Positions 1 through 7,249 of a stretch of DNA of 17,751 nucleotides are shown here, in pieces (within the stretch, counting starts at the first letter, position 1; each line of letters opens with the position of its first letter). The DNA comes from UBA1162 sp049513695 (GTDB lineage Bacteria > Chloroflexota > Dehalococcoidia > GIF9 > UBA5629): positions 1 through 17,751 of the forward strand of contig JBEKVW010000046.1 in assembly GCA_049513695.1 (NCBI GenBank), read 5' to 3'. A program made the translations under genes and the position numbers. The notes beneath the pieces were generated by a model, which saw nothing but the letters and a program-made list of their open reading frames with translations, searched no databases and was not told where the DNA came from.

Positions 1-242
1 TCAGCAGTGATGGAGAACTCAGCCTTGGGCAGCGTACCTTCCACCAGCGAAACGCTTTCCACCTTACCGTCCTTGAGCTTGTAGTATAGCGCCCTGGTCT
101 TTTTGTCCGGGCAGTTGGTATAGATGGTCAGCATGGAGGAGGTGATGTGTTTCATCTTCTCGGGCGTGAGATCCTTCTGTAGCCGCTTCTCCACTTCCTC
201 CGTCCATTCCTTGCTCAGATACTTGAACTTCTTGGCAGGCAT
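1..242 (-). CDS. SCP2 sterol-binding domain protein, 3' part cut by window edge
   Basis: An open frame starts with ATG at 242 and runs without a stop to the left edge, giving about 80 N-terminal residues. It begins MPAKKFKYLSKEWTEEVEKR and continues with MKHITSSMLTIYTNCPDKKT and then KLKDGKVESVSLVEGTLPKA, a pattern I recognise from small stand-alone SCP2-like proteins of about 110-140 residues. Such proteins bind lipids or acyl-CoA in a hydrophobic tunnel and carry no catalytic residues. A perfect AGGAGG ribosome site (CCTCCT on the plus strand at 249-254) sits 6 bases before the ATG and fixes the start. It lies 77 bases downstream of the enoyl-CoA hydratase-like gene on the same strand, so co-transcription is plausible and fits acyl-CoA handling. 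The family call rests on remembered pattern, not a search; the C-terminal part is not in the window. Confidence 0.72.
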   Translation of the reverse strand, partial: MPAKKFKYLSKEWTEEVEKRLQKDLTPEKMKHITSSMLTIYTNCPDKKTRALYYKLKDGKVESVSLVEGTLPKAEFSITA

Positions 243-271
243 CTGTGACCTCCTGTAATTTCTATTTATTT

Positions 272-306
272 TAAACGGCTCAGCGTCGTGTGGCCGGAGC
301 CGTTTA
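272..306. repeat. Perfect 10-bp inverted repeat between two same-strand genes
   Basis: TAAACGGCTC at 272-281 and GAGCCGTTTA at 297-306 are exact reverse complements separated by 15 bases. The hairpin lies between the stop of the enoyl-CoA hydratase-like gene and the ribosome site of the SCP2 gene. On the minus strand no run of T follows the stem (AAATAAAT does), so it is not a classic intrinsic terminator. It may be a leaky terminator, an RNA-stability element or a processing site between the two messages. Confidence 0.5.
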
Positions 307-319
307 TATCAACAGGATT

Positions 320-1072
320 TTACTTGCGGAAACCCGCCAGCCTCTGGTCGGTATCCGTAATGTCGAACTCGCTGTCGAATTCCAACTTGAGGCTCTTGTC
401 CAGCGTCATGCTCTCGTTGGCATTGTATAGCTCTTTATAGGCCGCAATGGACTGCGGGCTGTTGGCCATGATCTTCTTTGCTAGGGTCTGCAGCGCTTCC
501 TCCAGTTTCTCCAGCGGCACAGCCATGTTTACCAGTCCGATGCGTTCGGCCTCTTTGCCGCTCACTGCATCGGCCGTATAGGAAAGCTCCCTGGCTTTAA
601 GGAAGCCAACCCTGCGGGGCAAGCGTGCGCTCATGCCCCAGGTCGGCCTCAGGCCCCACTTGGCATGGGTATCGCCTATTTTGGCCTCCTCGGCGGCTAT
701 GACCAGGTCGCAGCCCATCATGATCTCCATGGCGCCTGTGAAGCAAAAGCCGTTGACCACTGCGATGACCACCTTGGGCACTGCACGTATGGCGTCTATC
801 AGTTCCCTGGCGGGGATATCCAGGATATTGCCAACCTTGCCCCTCACCAGTTTGCGGTCACCCAGCGACTTAAGGTCGACCCCCGCACAGAAGGCCTTGC
901 CTGCGCCGGTAAGCACTATGACCTTGACTTCATTATCCTTGCCGGCCTCCAGCACGGCGGCTTTAAGTTCCTTAAGCATGCCGGGGGTGATGGCGTTCAT
1001 GGCGTCGGGACGGTTGATGGTGATCCTTCCTATGCCTGAATCCTTAGAGTAGATGAGGGTCTCGTACGGCAT
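320..1072 (-). CDS. Enoyl-CoA hydratase/isomerase (crotonase) family protein
   Basis: A crotonase-fold protein of 250 residues, the usual family length. The oxyanion-hole segments are visible: AFCAGVDLKSL in the first third and VVNGFCFTGAMEIMMGCDL near the middle. The glutamate in GAMEIMM lines up with the first catalytic Glu of classical hydratases (Glu144 in rat). The second one (Glu164) should lie in GDTHAKWG, where this protein has His/Ala instead. Hydration is therefore not assured, and isomerase, thioesterase or another crotonase reaction on an acyl-CoA is possible. I start at 1072 because GGAGGAG (1079-1085, minus strand) lies 6 bases ahead of that ATG; an in-frame ATG at 1087 would put the ribosome site inside the gene. 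It is divergent from the acyl-CoA synthetase-like gene and precedes the SCP2 gene, which fits fatty or aromatic acyl-CoA breakdown. Confidence 0.85.
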   Translation of the reverse strand: MPYETLIYSKDSGIGRITINRPDAMNAITPGMLKELKAAVLEAGKDNEVKVIVLTGAGKAFCAGVDLKSLGDRKLVRGKVGNILDIPARELIDAIRAVPKVVIAVVNGFCFTGAMEIMMGCDLVIAAEEAKIGDTHAKWGLRPTWGMSARLPRRVGFLKARELSYTADAVSGKEAERIGLVNMAVPLEKLEEALQTLAKKIMANSPQSIAAYKELYNANESMTLDKSLKLEFDSEFDITDTDQRLAGFRK

Positions 1073-1120
1073 CGTTCGCTCCTCCATTAATTATTGGGCG
1101 GGAAAAAAACTGAGCACCGG

Positions 1121-1148
1121 TTGACGGCCGGTTCAATAACAGTAATAT
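1121..1148 (+). promoter_or_regulatory. Possible upstream second promoter for the acyl-CoA synthetase gene
   Basis: TTGACG at 1121-1126 is followed after 16 bases by TAATAT at 1143-1148. The -35 box sits inside a short inverted repeat (ACCGG then CCGGT around 1117-1132), which could be a regulator site shared with the divergent gene. It is weaker than the promoter at 1166-1195. Confidence 0.25.
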
Positions 1149-1165
1149 AGCACAATCCCTGTCTT

Positions 1166-1195
1166 TTGACACCGCGCTAAAGGCCATAAGATAAT
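1166..1195 (+). promoter_or_regulatory. Sigma-70-type promoter driving the acyl-CoA synthetase gene
   Basis: A perfect TTGACA at 1166-1171 and GATAAT at 1190-1195 (5 of 6 to consensus) are separated by 18 bases. Transcription would begin near 1202 and leave a leader of about 60 bases before the ATG at 1264. This is the best promoter match in the window. Confidence 0.55.
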
Positions 1196-1263
1196 AACCT
1201 GAAATTCGGCTTATCCTGCATTCGAACCAATAGAAAAGGCAAAATAGATAGCGGAGGCATGCG

Positions 1264-2682
1264 ATGATAAACAACGGCATACCCGACCTCAAGTATTTAT
1301 TTGAGCCCCGTTCCGTTGCCATTGTGGGCGCCTCAAAGGACGAGTGGAAATCGGGGGGCATGTTTATCAACAGCATGCTCAAGGACAGCTACGACGGAAC
1401 GATATACCCCATCAATCCCAAAGAAAGCGAGATTATGGGGTTGAAATGCTACCCGGCCCTGGCCGACATTCCCGGCGAGATCGACCTGGCGATACTGGCC
1501 ATACCCTCCACCGCCATCATCCCTGCCATGCAGGAATGCGCACGCAAGCGCGTCAAATTCGCCGTGGTGCACGCCGTCGGCTTCAGCGAGATGGGAGCAG
1601 TGGGCCGGGATTATGAAAAGAAGATGGTAGACATCGCACATGAAGGTGGTGTCAGGATCATCGGTCCCAACTGCATGGGCATTTTTACATCGCGGGGCCG
1701 CGTTAATACAGTGGTCCCCTATGCCAGGCTGCCCCTGGAACCGGGGGGTGTGGCGTTTGTGGGACAGAGCGGCTGGGCCAGCGAGACCATGCTGAGGCTG
1801 GGCAGCTCGCGCGGGTTGCGCTTCAGCGGCATCATCAGTATCGGCAATCAGAGCGACCTGAGGGTGGAGGACCTGATCGGCTACTGGGGAGGAGATCCCC
1901 ACACCAAGGTTATCGCCGCCTATGTGGAAGGGTTGAAAAACGCGCGGCGCTTTATGGAGATAGCACGGGATATATGCCCCCATAAGCCGGTTATTATCTG
2001 GAAGGGAGGCAGCTCCCAGATGGGAGCCAGGTCCGCCGCTTCGCATACCGGATCGCTGGCCGGTGATTACGAGGTTTTTCAGGCCATGTGCAGGCAGGTC
2101 GGCATCATAGCGGCTAAGAGCATGGAGGATGCCATCGACCTGGCCGCTGCCTTCAATTGTCCTGTCTTACCTTCCGGCAGGCGGGTGGGGCTGTTGATCG
2201 AAGCCGGTGGTGGGGCGGTGGCCTCTTCCGACGCTGCAGCAAGGGAGGGGTTGACCATACCAGAGCTCGCGCAGCAGACGCAGGACAGGCTGGCCGCTTA
2301 TTTGAAGGATAAGGTGCCGCCTTCTACCAGCCGTAAGAACCCGGTGGACCTGGTATGGGTGCCGATTGGGGATACCTACGGCGTTTATGCCGACTGCCTG
2401 GAGATGATCTTATCCGATGTAGACGCCTGCGTCATGGTTGCCTACGGCTTTTTACAGATAGACCAGTTCAGGTCAAGGATCGTGGAGATGCGTGACCGCC
2501 TGAAAAAGCCGGTGCTCTATGTTCCAGGCAACCCCAGCGACCAGGTGCTGGGCACGGAGATGGCCGTCAAGGACGGCATTCCGGTCTACATCATGCCTGA
2601 GCATGCCATACACTGCCTGGGTGCCATGGTCAGGAGGGCAGAGTACCTGGAAAAGATGAGAGCGTTAAAGGAGGCTAACTGA
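1264..2682 (+). CDS. NDP-forming acyl-CoA synthetase, CoA-binding/ligase (alpha-type) subunit
   Basis: 472 residues with the layout of the alpha part of ADP-forming acetyl-CoA synthetase. A CoA-binding Rossmann domain comes first (PRSVAIVGAS at 15-24, NPKESEIMGLKCYPAL near 51-66, IIGPNCMGI near 132-140). Succinyl-CoA-ligase-like domains follow. The phospho-histidine loop is seen as ASHTGSLAG with His261. These enzymes convert acyl-CoA, ADP and phosphate to acid, CoA and ATP, or the reverse. The ATP-grasp beta part, fused in many bacterial relatives, is absent: the protein ends about where that domain would begin, so a partner subunit must be encoded elsewhere if it is active. GGAGG at 1253-1257 lies 6 bases before the ATG. 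It is divergent from the crotonase gene and convergent with the carboxylase gene, 45 bases away. The substrate acyl group cannot be told from sequence. Confidence 0.85.
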   Translation: MINNGIPDLKYLFEPRSVAIVGASKDEWKSGGMFINSMLKDSYDGTIYPINPKESEIMGLKCYPALADIPGEIDLAILAIPSTAIIPAMQECARKRVKFAVVHAVGFSEMGAVGRDYEKKMVDIAHEGGVRIIGPNCMGIFTSRGRVNTVVPYARLPLEPGGVAFVGQSGWASETMLRLGSSRGLRFSGIISIGNQSDLRVEDLIGYWGGDPHTKVIAAYVEGLKNARRFMEIARDICPHKPVIIWKGGSSQMGARSAASHTGSLAGDYEVFQAMCRQVGIIAAKSMEDAIDLAAAFNCPVLPSGRRVGLLIEAGGGAVASSDAAAREGLTIPELAQQTQDRLAAYLKDKVPPSTSRKNPVDLVWVPIGDTYGVYADCLEMILSDVDACVMVAYGFLQIDQFRSRIVEMRDRLKKPVLYVPGNPSDQVLGTEMAVKDGIPVYIMPEHAIHCLGAMVRRAEYLEKMRALKEAN

Positions 2683-2727
2683 CAACTCGAATTACGGTCA
2701 TTTCTGTCTACTGCGAGAAGGTAAAAC

Positions 2728-5700
2728 TTACCACGGGTCAACAAATGTGCGGCCGGATTCACGGTAAAGTTCAGACGGCACGGAGTTTAACCCACGCATT
2801 ATCCACCGGCGTGTTTCAGCCGGATCGATCACGGAATCTATTTCCATATACGAAGCCATATTAGTCGCCTTGCCCATGGCATAGGCCATTTCAACGTAGA
2901 ACTTGTAAGTTTTATCTCGCTCCACAGGGTCCTTGATTGCTTCAAGCTCCCTTCTGAAGCCATGCTTAACCGCCCCTTCCAACCCCATGCCGCCGAACTC
3001 TCCGGTCGGCCATGAGGTAGTAAAGAACGGTTGGTGGAAACCGCCGGCAGCCATGGCCATAGCTCCTAGTCCATAGCCTTTGCGCAGGATGATAGTGAAG
3101 TAAGGCACCGTGACCTTTGCACCCACCACGAACATGCGGCATACATGGCGCACCTGTGCACGCATTTCTATATCAGGCCCGACCATAAAACCGGGTGTAT
3201 CACACAGCGATATTACGGGTAAACGGTGGATGTCACATAACTGTAAGAAGCGGGCTGCTTTATCAGCGTCATCAGCTTCTATGGCGCCGCCTACATGTGT
3301 GCAATCATTGGCCATCAGCCCAAAGGGCCTGCCCTCGATGCGTATGAGAGCGGTGATGATGCCCGGACCAAAATAGCGGCGTAGCTCCAGTACCGAGCCC
3401 TTATCAGCCAGGGTTTCAATAATTTTCCTGACATCATATACACGCAACCGGTTCTCCGGGATGAGCCAGCGCAACCACCGCTGGTCTTGGGCCTCCCACT
3501 GTGCCAGGCTTCCCTGGAAATAAGACAGGTACTTTTTAGCTATGTCTACAGCTTCCGCTTCGTTGGCTACATCGATATCAACAACGCCGTTATGTGTTTG
3601 TATATCAATAGGCCCGATATCCTCAGGCTTTACAACCCCAAGGCCGCCGCCTTCTATCATGGCCGGCCCACCCATGCCTATATTGGAGCTCCTGGTAGCA
3701 ATAATGACGTCGCAGCAGCCGACCAGAGCGGCATTGCCCGCAAAACATGGCCCCTCAACGATGCCAATCAGGGGGGCTTTTCCGCTAAGTGCCCCGAACC
3801 GGCTGAAGGTCGTTAAGTCAAGCCCTGCCACCCACGGTGCATCGACATCACCCGGCCTGCCGCCACCTCCTTCGGCAAAAAGGACGGTTGGCAAACGCCA
3901 TTCATTGGCAATATGCAGCATACGGTCCAGCTTACGGTGATTCATCAATCCCTGTGTACCTGCCAGGACGGTATAATCGTAAGCCAGCACCATGCAGCGG
4001 GCTTTTTCAGCATCGAATAATGAAGCGTTGACCGTGCCTATGCCTGTTATAAGGCCGTCGGCCGGAGTGTTCTTGATGAGGTCCTCGACCGACCGCCGGC
4101 CACGCTGTGCGGCGATGATCAATGCCCCGTATTCGATAAAGCTGCCGGGATCAAGCAGATCATTTACGTTTTCCCGCGCCGTGCGCCTGTTTTTAGCGCG
4201 ACGCCTGGCCACAGCTTCAGGGCGGTTTTCATCGAGGGTGAAGGCATGACGTTTGATAACCGCATCAAGGTCTTTGCGGATGGCATCGAGATCAATTTTT
4301 TCTTCGGCCATCCTGGAGCTCTCGGCAATCTTAGCCTCTTCCAGAAAGATTAGAGGCGCTCCTCTAGCTACGACGTCATTCAAATTCACGCAGACAGACC
4401 GTACGTATCCGCTACGGTCGGTTGTGATAACAGTTTCCATTTTCATGGATTCGATCACCAGCAACTTTTGCCCGGCAACCACCGCATCGCCCTCAATTAC
4501 CTCAATATCCACCACGCAGCCCTGCATGGCAGCTCTGACCGCAACTGTACCGGGAGGGGCCAAGGGTTCCTCCGTTGTTTCGTCTTTGCTTTTGTCTGCA
4601 GCGGATGCTGAGTGGGAGCCCGGCAGTTGATAGGCGGCCTCTACCAGTGCAGCCGCGTTCTCTTCGATGAAGCGCGTGTTGAAATCTTTACTGTTAATCT
4701 CGGGCCGGTTTAATACGGCCCTAAGGAAGAGGATGTTGGTGGCAACGCCCTCTATGCGGAATTCATCCAGCGCCCGCCCGGCTTTTGCAGTCGCATCCTC
4801 GTACCTGGTAGTAGGAGATATCACTATCAGCTTTGCCAGTAGTGAATCGAAAGCCGGATTGATGTTGTAGCCGCTGTAACCATAGCCGTCAACACGGATA
4901 CCCGGCCCGCTCGGGACCTCGTAAACGCTTATTGTTCCGCTTACAGGCGTGATATCCCCCCTTTCGTTCATCGTTTCCATATTTATGCGCAACTGCATTG
5001 CATAGAATCGGGGAGTTGGGACGTTATCCGTCAGTCCGAGTTCGTCCAGTGTCTTCCCGCCTGCTATCTCGATCTGCGCTCTGACCAGGTCGATGCCGGT
5101 CACCTCCTCCGTCACGGTATGCTCGACCTGCAAGCGCGGGTTGGTCTCCATGAAATAAAAAGCCGCATCTTCGCTCCTCGCACCTTCCACCAGGAACTCA
5201 AAGGTACCGAGGCTCAGGAAACGCGCTTCTCCAGCTATGCGCAGGGCAGCTTCGGTGATTTTGTTCCTGAGTTTGGGTGAAAGCGTTGGGCAGGGGGCTA
5301 TTTCGATGAGCTTCTGATTGCGGCGCTGCAGCGTACAGTCGCGCTCGCCCAGGTGTATCACTTTGCCGCCGTCGCCTATAACCTGCACTTCGACATGACG
5401 GACATTGTTAATCAGCTTTTCGGCATACAGGTCTCCACTGCCGAAGGAAGCCTTAGACTCGGACTGGCAGCGTTTATAGGCTTCCTCAAGGTCCTTCAGC
5501 CTGTAAACCGCCCGCATGCCGCGCCCGCCGCCGCCCATCACAGCCTTGATCATGACGGCCGCGTCCGGCCCCAGCGATTTGAAGAAAGACGTTACCTGCT
5601 CCAGGCTGGCAGGGCCGGCCGTGCCGGGTATCAAAGGCACCTTGCATTTTTTAGCCAGCTCACGTGCCCGGCTTTTATCGCCGAACAGCTCAAGCGTGTC

Positions 5701-6030
5701 CGGTCGGGGACCGATAAAGATAAGGCCGCTTTCCTGGCAACGGCGTGCGAAAGCGGCACTCTCGCTTAAAAAGCCGTAACCCGGGTGAATGACATCGCAG
5801 CCGGTATCTTGAGCCGCCTTGATGACCTGTTCTATGCCCAAATAAGCGGAGGCCCCTTTCCCTTTGAGAGCATATGCCTGCCAGGTGGAACCCAGGTGAA
5901 GCGATTGGGCATCATCCTCCGAGTATATGGTTACTACAGGGATGTTTAGATCGGCCGCAGCGCGGGCGATGCGGATGGCGATCTCGCCGCGGTTGGCAAT
6001 CAGGATTTTGGACAGTTTAATATTCATCAT
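2728..6030 (-). CDS. Single-chain acyl-CoA carboxylase (biotin carboxylase-BCCP-carboxyltransferase fusion)
   Basis: 1100 residues carrying all parts of a biotin-dependent acyl-CoA carboxylase. Residues about 5-455 are biotin carboxylase: KILIANRGEIAIRI at the start, the ATP-grasp glycine loop GGGGRGMR near 166-173, HVEVQVIGD near 212-220 and ETNPRLQVEH at 295-304. Residues about 495-565 are a biotinyl domain with ESMKME; Lys530 is the expected biotin site (Ser replaces the usual Ala). Residues about 575-1100 are the two-lobed carboxyltransferase, with GGGGRPGD near 721, GMGGPAMIEGGGLG near 785-798 and GYGLGAMAMAAGG near 985-997. Length and domain order match the single-chain long-chain acyl-CoA carboxylases described from mycobacteria, which form homohexamers. 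The substrate (acetyl, propionyl, long-chain or branched) is not decidable here. No clear ribosome site precedes the ATG at 6030; the ATG at 6027 is equally possible. It is divergent from, and probably controlled by, the TetR gene. Confidence 0.9.
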   Translation of the reverse strand: MMNIKLSKILIANRGEIAIRIARAAADLNIPVVTIYSEDDAQSLHLGSTWQAYALKGKGASAYLGIEQVIKAAQDTGCDVIHPGYGFLSESAAFARRCQESGLIFIGPRPDTLELFGDKSRARELAKKCKVPLIPGTAGPASLEQVTSFFKSLGPDAAVMIKAVMGGGGRGMRAVYRLKDLEEAYKRCQSESKASFGSGDLYAEKLINNVRHVEVQVIGDGGKVIHLGERDCTLQRRNQKLIEIAPCPTLSPKLRNKITEAALRIAGEARFLSLGTFEFLVEGARSEDAAFYFMETNPRLQVEHTVTEEVTGIDLVRAQIEIAGGKTLDELGLTDNVPTPRFYAMQLRINMETMNERGDITPVSGTISVYEVPSGPGIRVDGYGYSGYNINPAFDSLLAKLIVISPTTRYEDATAKAGRALDEFRIEGVATNILFLRAVLNRPEINSKDFNTRFIEENAAALVEAAYQLPGSHSASAADKSKDETTEEPLAPPGTVAVRAAMQGCVVDIEVIEGDAVVAGQKLLVIESMKMETVITTDRSGYVRSVCVNLNDVVARGAPLIFLEEAKIAESSRMAEEKIDLDAIRKDLDAVIKRHAFTLDENRPEAVARRRAKNRRTARENVNDLLDPGSFIEYGALIIAAQRGRRSVEDLIKNTPADGLITGIGTVNASLFDAEKARCMVLAYDYTVLAGTQGLMNHRKLDRMLHIANEWRLPTVLFAEGGGGRPGDVDAPWVAGLDLTTFSRFGALSGKAPLIGIVEGPCFAGNAALVGCCDVIIATRSSNIGMGGPAMIEGGGLGVVKPEDIGPIDIQTHNGVVDIDVANEAEAVDIAKKYLSYFQGSLAQWEAQDQRWLRWLIPENRLRVYDVRKIIETLADKGSVLELRRYFGPGIITALIRIEGRPFGLMANDCTHVGGAIEADDADKAARFLQLCDIHRLPVISLCDTPGFMVGPDIEMRAQVRHVCRMFVVGAKVTVPYFTIILRKGYGLGAMAMAAGGFHQPFFTTSWPTGEFGGMGLEGAVKHGFRRELEAIKDPVERDKTYKFYVEMAYAMGKATNMASYMEIDSVIDPAETRRWIMRGLNSVPSELYRESGRTFVDPW

Positions 6031-6091
6031 TCTTTACACTGAGTATTGACTTATGGCCGGATTCATGATATTTTCATCTTACGGGTATGCA

Positions 6092-6113
6092 AATTATACT
6101 TATTAGTATAATT
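6092..6113. promoter_or_regulatory. Perfect palindrome, likely TetR operator with overlapping divergent -10 boxes
   Basis: AATTATACT at 6092-6100 and AGTATAATT at 6105-6113 are exact reverse complements with TATT between them. The right arm contains TATAAT at 6107-6112 on the plus strand, 26 bases before the TetR ATG. The left arm contains TATAAT on the minus strand (6093-6098), facing the carboxylase gene. A repressor bound here would cover both -10 boxes at once. No good -35 box is seen on the plus strand. On the minus strand TTGAAT (6114-6119) lies only 15 bases away. The position midway between a TetR gene and its divergent neighbour is typical for autoregulated TetR operators. Confidence 0.7.
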
Positions 6114-6138
6114 ATTCAACAATAGTCTACATTTATTT

Positions 6139-6810
6139 ATGAAGAAAATCAAGGCCGCTGGAAGGTCCCCCGGCAGGGCAAAGAAAATACCTCTCCGCAG
6201 GATGAGTAAAAACCCGGAGAAGGCGGAGAAGCTTCGTGAGAAAGTATACGAGGCGGTTGCCAGGGTGTTGATGAAGCACAGGTCCGGCACGTTTACATTG
6301 GATGAGGTTGCAGCTGAGATCGGAGTGACCAAAGGCGTAATTTATTATTACTTCCATTCCCGGGGCGAGATGCTTTATCAGTTGAACAAATATATTTTCA
6401 ACATGATGCATGAAGATGGAGATCCAATTTGGGATGATAACAATTTAACCCCCCGGCAAAAATTGGAGGCCGTAGTCGGGTCATATATGCGTGTGAATGT
6501 AAAACACTGGCAGATCGCCCGGGTCCTATGGTCGGACATGGGATTGCGTGAGGGATCTCAGCATCAGGCCGGTGTGATAAACAGGGAACGAAGGGAATTC
6601 AGAAGAAAAATCGCCGGAGTGGTACAAGATATCATCACTGCAGAGGGATGGGACCCCATCGATGAGCACATTGCTGCCTGGTTTATCTATGGGATCCTGG
6701 TTTTTTCGTCGGTCTGGTTCCGCACCGGAAGGGAAATGACTGAAGAACAGGTATGTGACTTTGTCATCAAACTTATATTCGACGGCTTGTTTACGAAAAA
6801 TTCACCCTGA
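6139..6810 (+). CDS. TetR/AcrR family transcriptional regulator
   Basis: 223 residues. An N-terminal helix-turn-helix spans about residues 32-85, with TFTLDEVAAEIGVTKGVIYY followed by YFHSRGEML, the classic TetR signature including the YYYF recognition end. The rest is an all-helical ligand-binding domain resembling regulators of fatty acid or steroid breakdown. The first 22 residues are rich in Lys and Arg and precede an in-frame Met at 6202. Neither ATG has a convincing ribosome site, so the start is uncertain; a start at 6202 would still keep the whole DNA-binding domain. It is divergent from the acyl-CoA carboxylase gene with a perfect palindrome between them, so repression of itself and of the carboxylase, relieved by an acyl-CoA ligand, is the natural inference. 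Confidence 0.88.
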   Translation: MKKIKAAGRSPGRAKKIPLRRMSKNPEKAEKLREKVYEAVARVLMKHRSGTFTLDEVAAEIGVTKGVIYYYFHSRGEMLYQLNKYIFNMMHEDGDPIWDDNNLTPRQKLEAVVGSYMRVNVKHWQIARVLWSDMGLREGSQHQAGVINRERREFRRKIAGVVQDIITAEGWDPIDEHIAAWFIYGILVFSSVWFRTGREMTEEQVCDFVIKLIFDGLFTKNSP

Positions 6811-6881
6811 TAGTCTGGCAAACTCCGAATTCAAAAGCCATCCTGATGTTATCTGGACCAACCCCTTAAACGGAGGAAGAC

Positions 6882-6904
6882 GTTGAAGAGGGGCCTTAGC
6901 CCCT
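6882..6904. repeat. GTTGAAGAGGGG palindromic repeat, copy 1
   Basis: GTTGAAGAGGGG starts at 6882. AGGGGC (6889-6894) pairs with GCCCCT (6899-6904) around a CTTA loop. The right arm is one base different from the perfect copy at 7122-7147 and runs into TTTG. It lies 79 bases after the TetR stop and could help end that transcript, but the T run is short. Confidence 0.6.
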
Positions 6905-6917
6905 TTGATTGTAATCA

Positions 6918-7024
6918 TGTCATAGCGAGGAGCACAGCGACATGGCTATCCCACGGCCTGAGACAGACCATATCTTCGATCAAAGGATTGCCACGCCCCG
7001 ATAGCATCGGGTCTCGCAATGACA
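6918..7024. repeat. 107-base dispersed-type element with terminal inverted repeats
   Basis: The left end TGTCATAGCGAG (6918-6929) matches the reverse complement of the right end CTCGCAATGACA (7013-7024) at 11 of 12 positions. Inside are GATTGCCACGCC and a small hairpin CCCGAT/ATCGGG near 6998-7012. The ends resemble the widespread intergenic palindrome family whose copies carry TCATTGCGAG ends. It has no coding capacity and is best seen as a REP- or MITE-like element. Confidence 0.55.
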
Positions 7025-7039
7025 TTTTAATGGGCGGGT

Positions 7040-7051
7040 GTTGAAGAGGGG
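7040..7051. repeat. GTTGAAGAGGGG repeat, partial copy
   Basis: The 12 bases GTTGAAGAGGGG recur exactly, but the following ACCTATTCC lacks the complementary arm, so no hairpin forms. It looks like a decayed or truncated copy of the elements at 6882 and 7122. Confidence 0.5.
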
Positions 7052-7121
7052 ACCTATTCCGTCATCGTATCCAGCGACGCGGGAGATGTGTCCTGGCAGT
7101 AAGGTAGTCCGGTCAAGGGGC

Positions 7122-7147
7122 GTTGAAGAGGGGCTTTAGCCCCTCTT
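7122..7147. repeat. GTTGAAGAGGGG palindromic repeat, copy 2 (perfect stem)
   Basis: AAGAGGGGC (7126-7134) and GCCCCTCTT (7139-7147) form a perfect 9-bp stem with a TTTA loop, preceded by the shared GTTG. This is the best-preserved of the three copies in the spacer. Confidence 0.65.
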
Positions 7148-7158
7148 ATAGATAGAAT

Positions 7159-7195
7159 CCCCTCTCCCATCGGGAGAGGGGCAGGGGTGAGGGGA
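7159..7195. repeat. CCCCTCTCCC hairpin repeat with G-rich tail
   Basis: CCCCTCTCCC (7159-7168) pairs perfectly with GGGAGAGGGG (7172-7181) around ATC, followed by CAGGGGTGAGGGG. I recognise the motif from intergenic repeats found in many copies across unrelated environmental bacterial genomes, often wrongly translated as proline-rich peptides. Confidence 0.65.
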
Positions 7196-7243
7196 TAAAC
7201 AGTCATCCCGGTGAATAAACTCGCGTTTTGCGAGGACATCAAA

Positions 7244-7249
7244 TATAAT
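7244..7249 (+). promoter_or_regulatory. TATAAT -10 box just before the methyltransferase ATG
   Basis: A perfect TATAAT ends only 7 bases before the ATG at 7257. No matching -35 box and no ribosome site are seen. If used, transcription would start at or next to the ATG and give a leaderless message. Confidence 0.35.

Noticed and set aside
1073..1087. Five-codon N-terminal extension of the crotonase gene from the ATG at 1087
   Set aside because: The GGAGGAG ribosome site would be inside the coding region; the ATG at 1072 has ideal 6-base spacing from it.
1333..2046. A 237-residue minus-strand open frame opposite the acyl-CoA synthetase gene
   Set aside because: Composition is typical of an antisense shadow (many His, Gly, Ala and Pro), it has no domain, and the plus-strand gene has a promoter, a ribosome site and clear motifs.
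6889..6906. Intrinsic terminator for the tetR gene
   Set aside because: The stem is short and followed by only three Ts, and it is one member of a repeat family, so terminator function is not supported.
6882..7181. CRISPR array
   Set aside because: The three GTTGAAGAGGGG copies are 12 bases long with unequal spacing (158 and 82 bases), differ in completeness and have no cas genes nearby.
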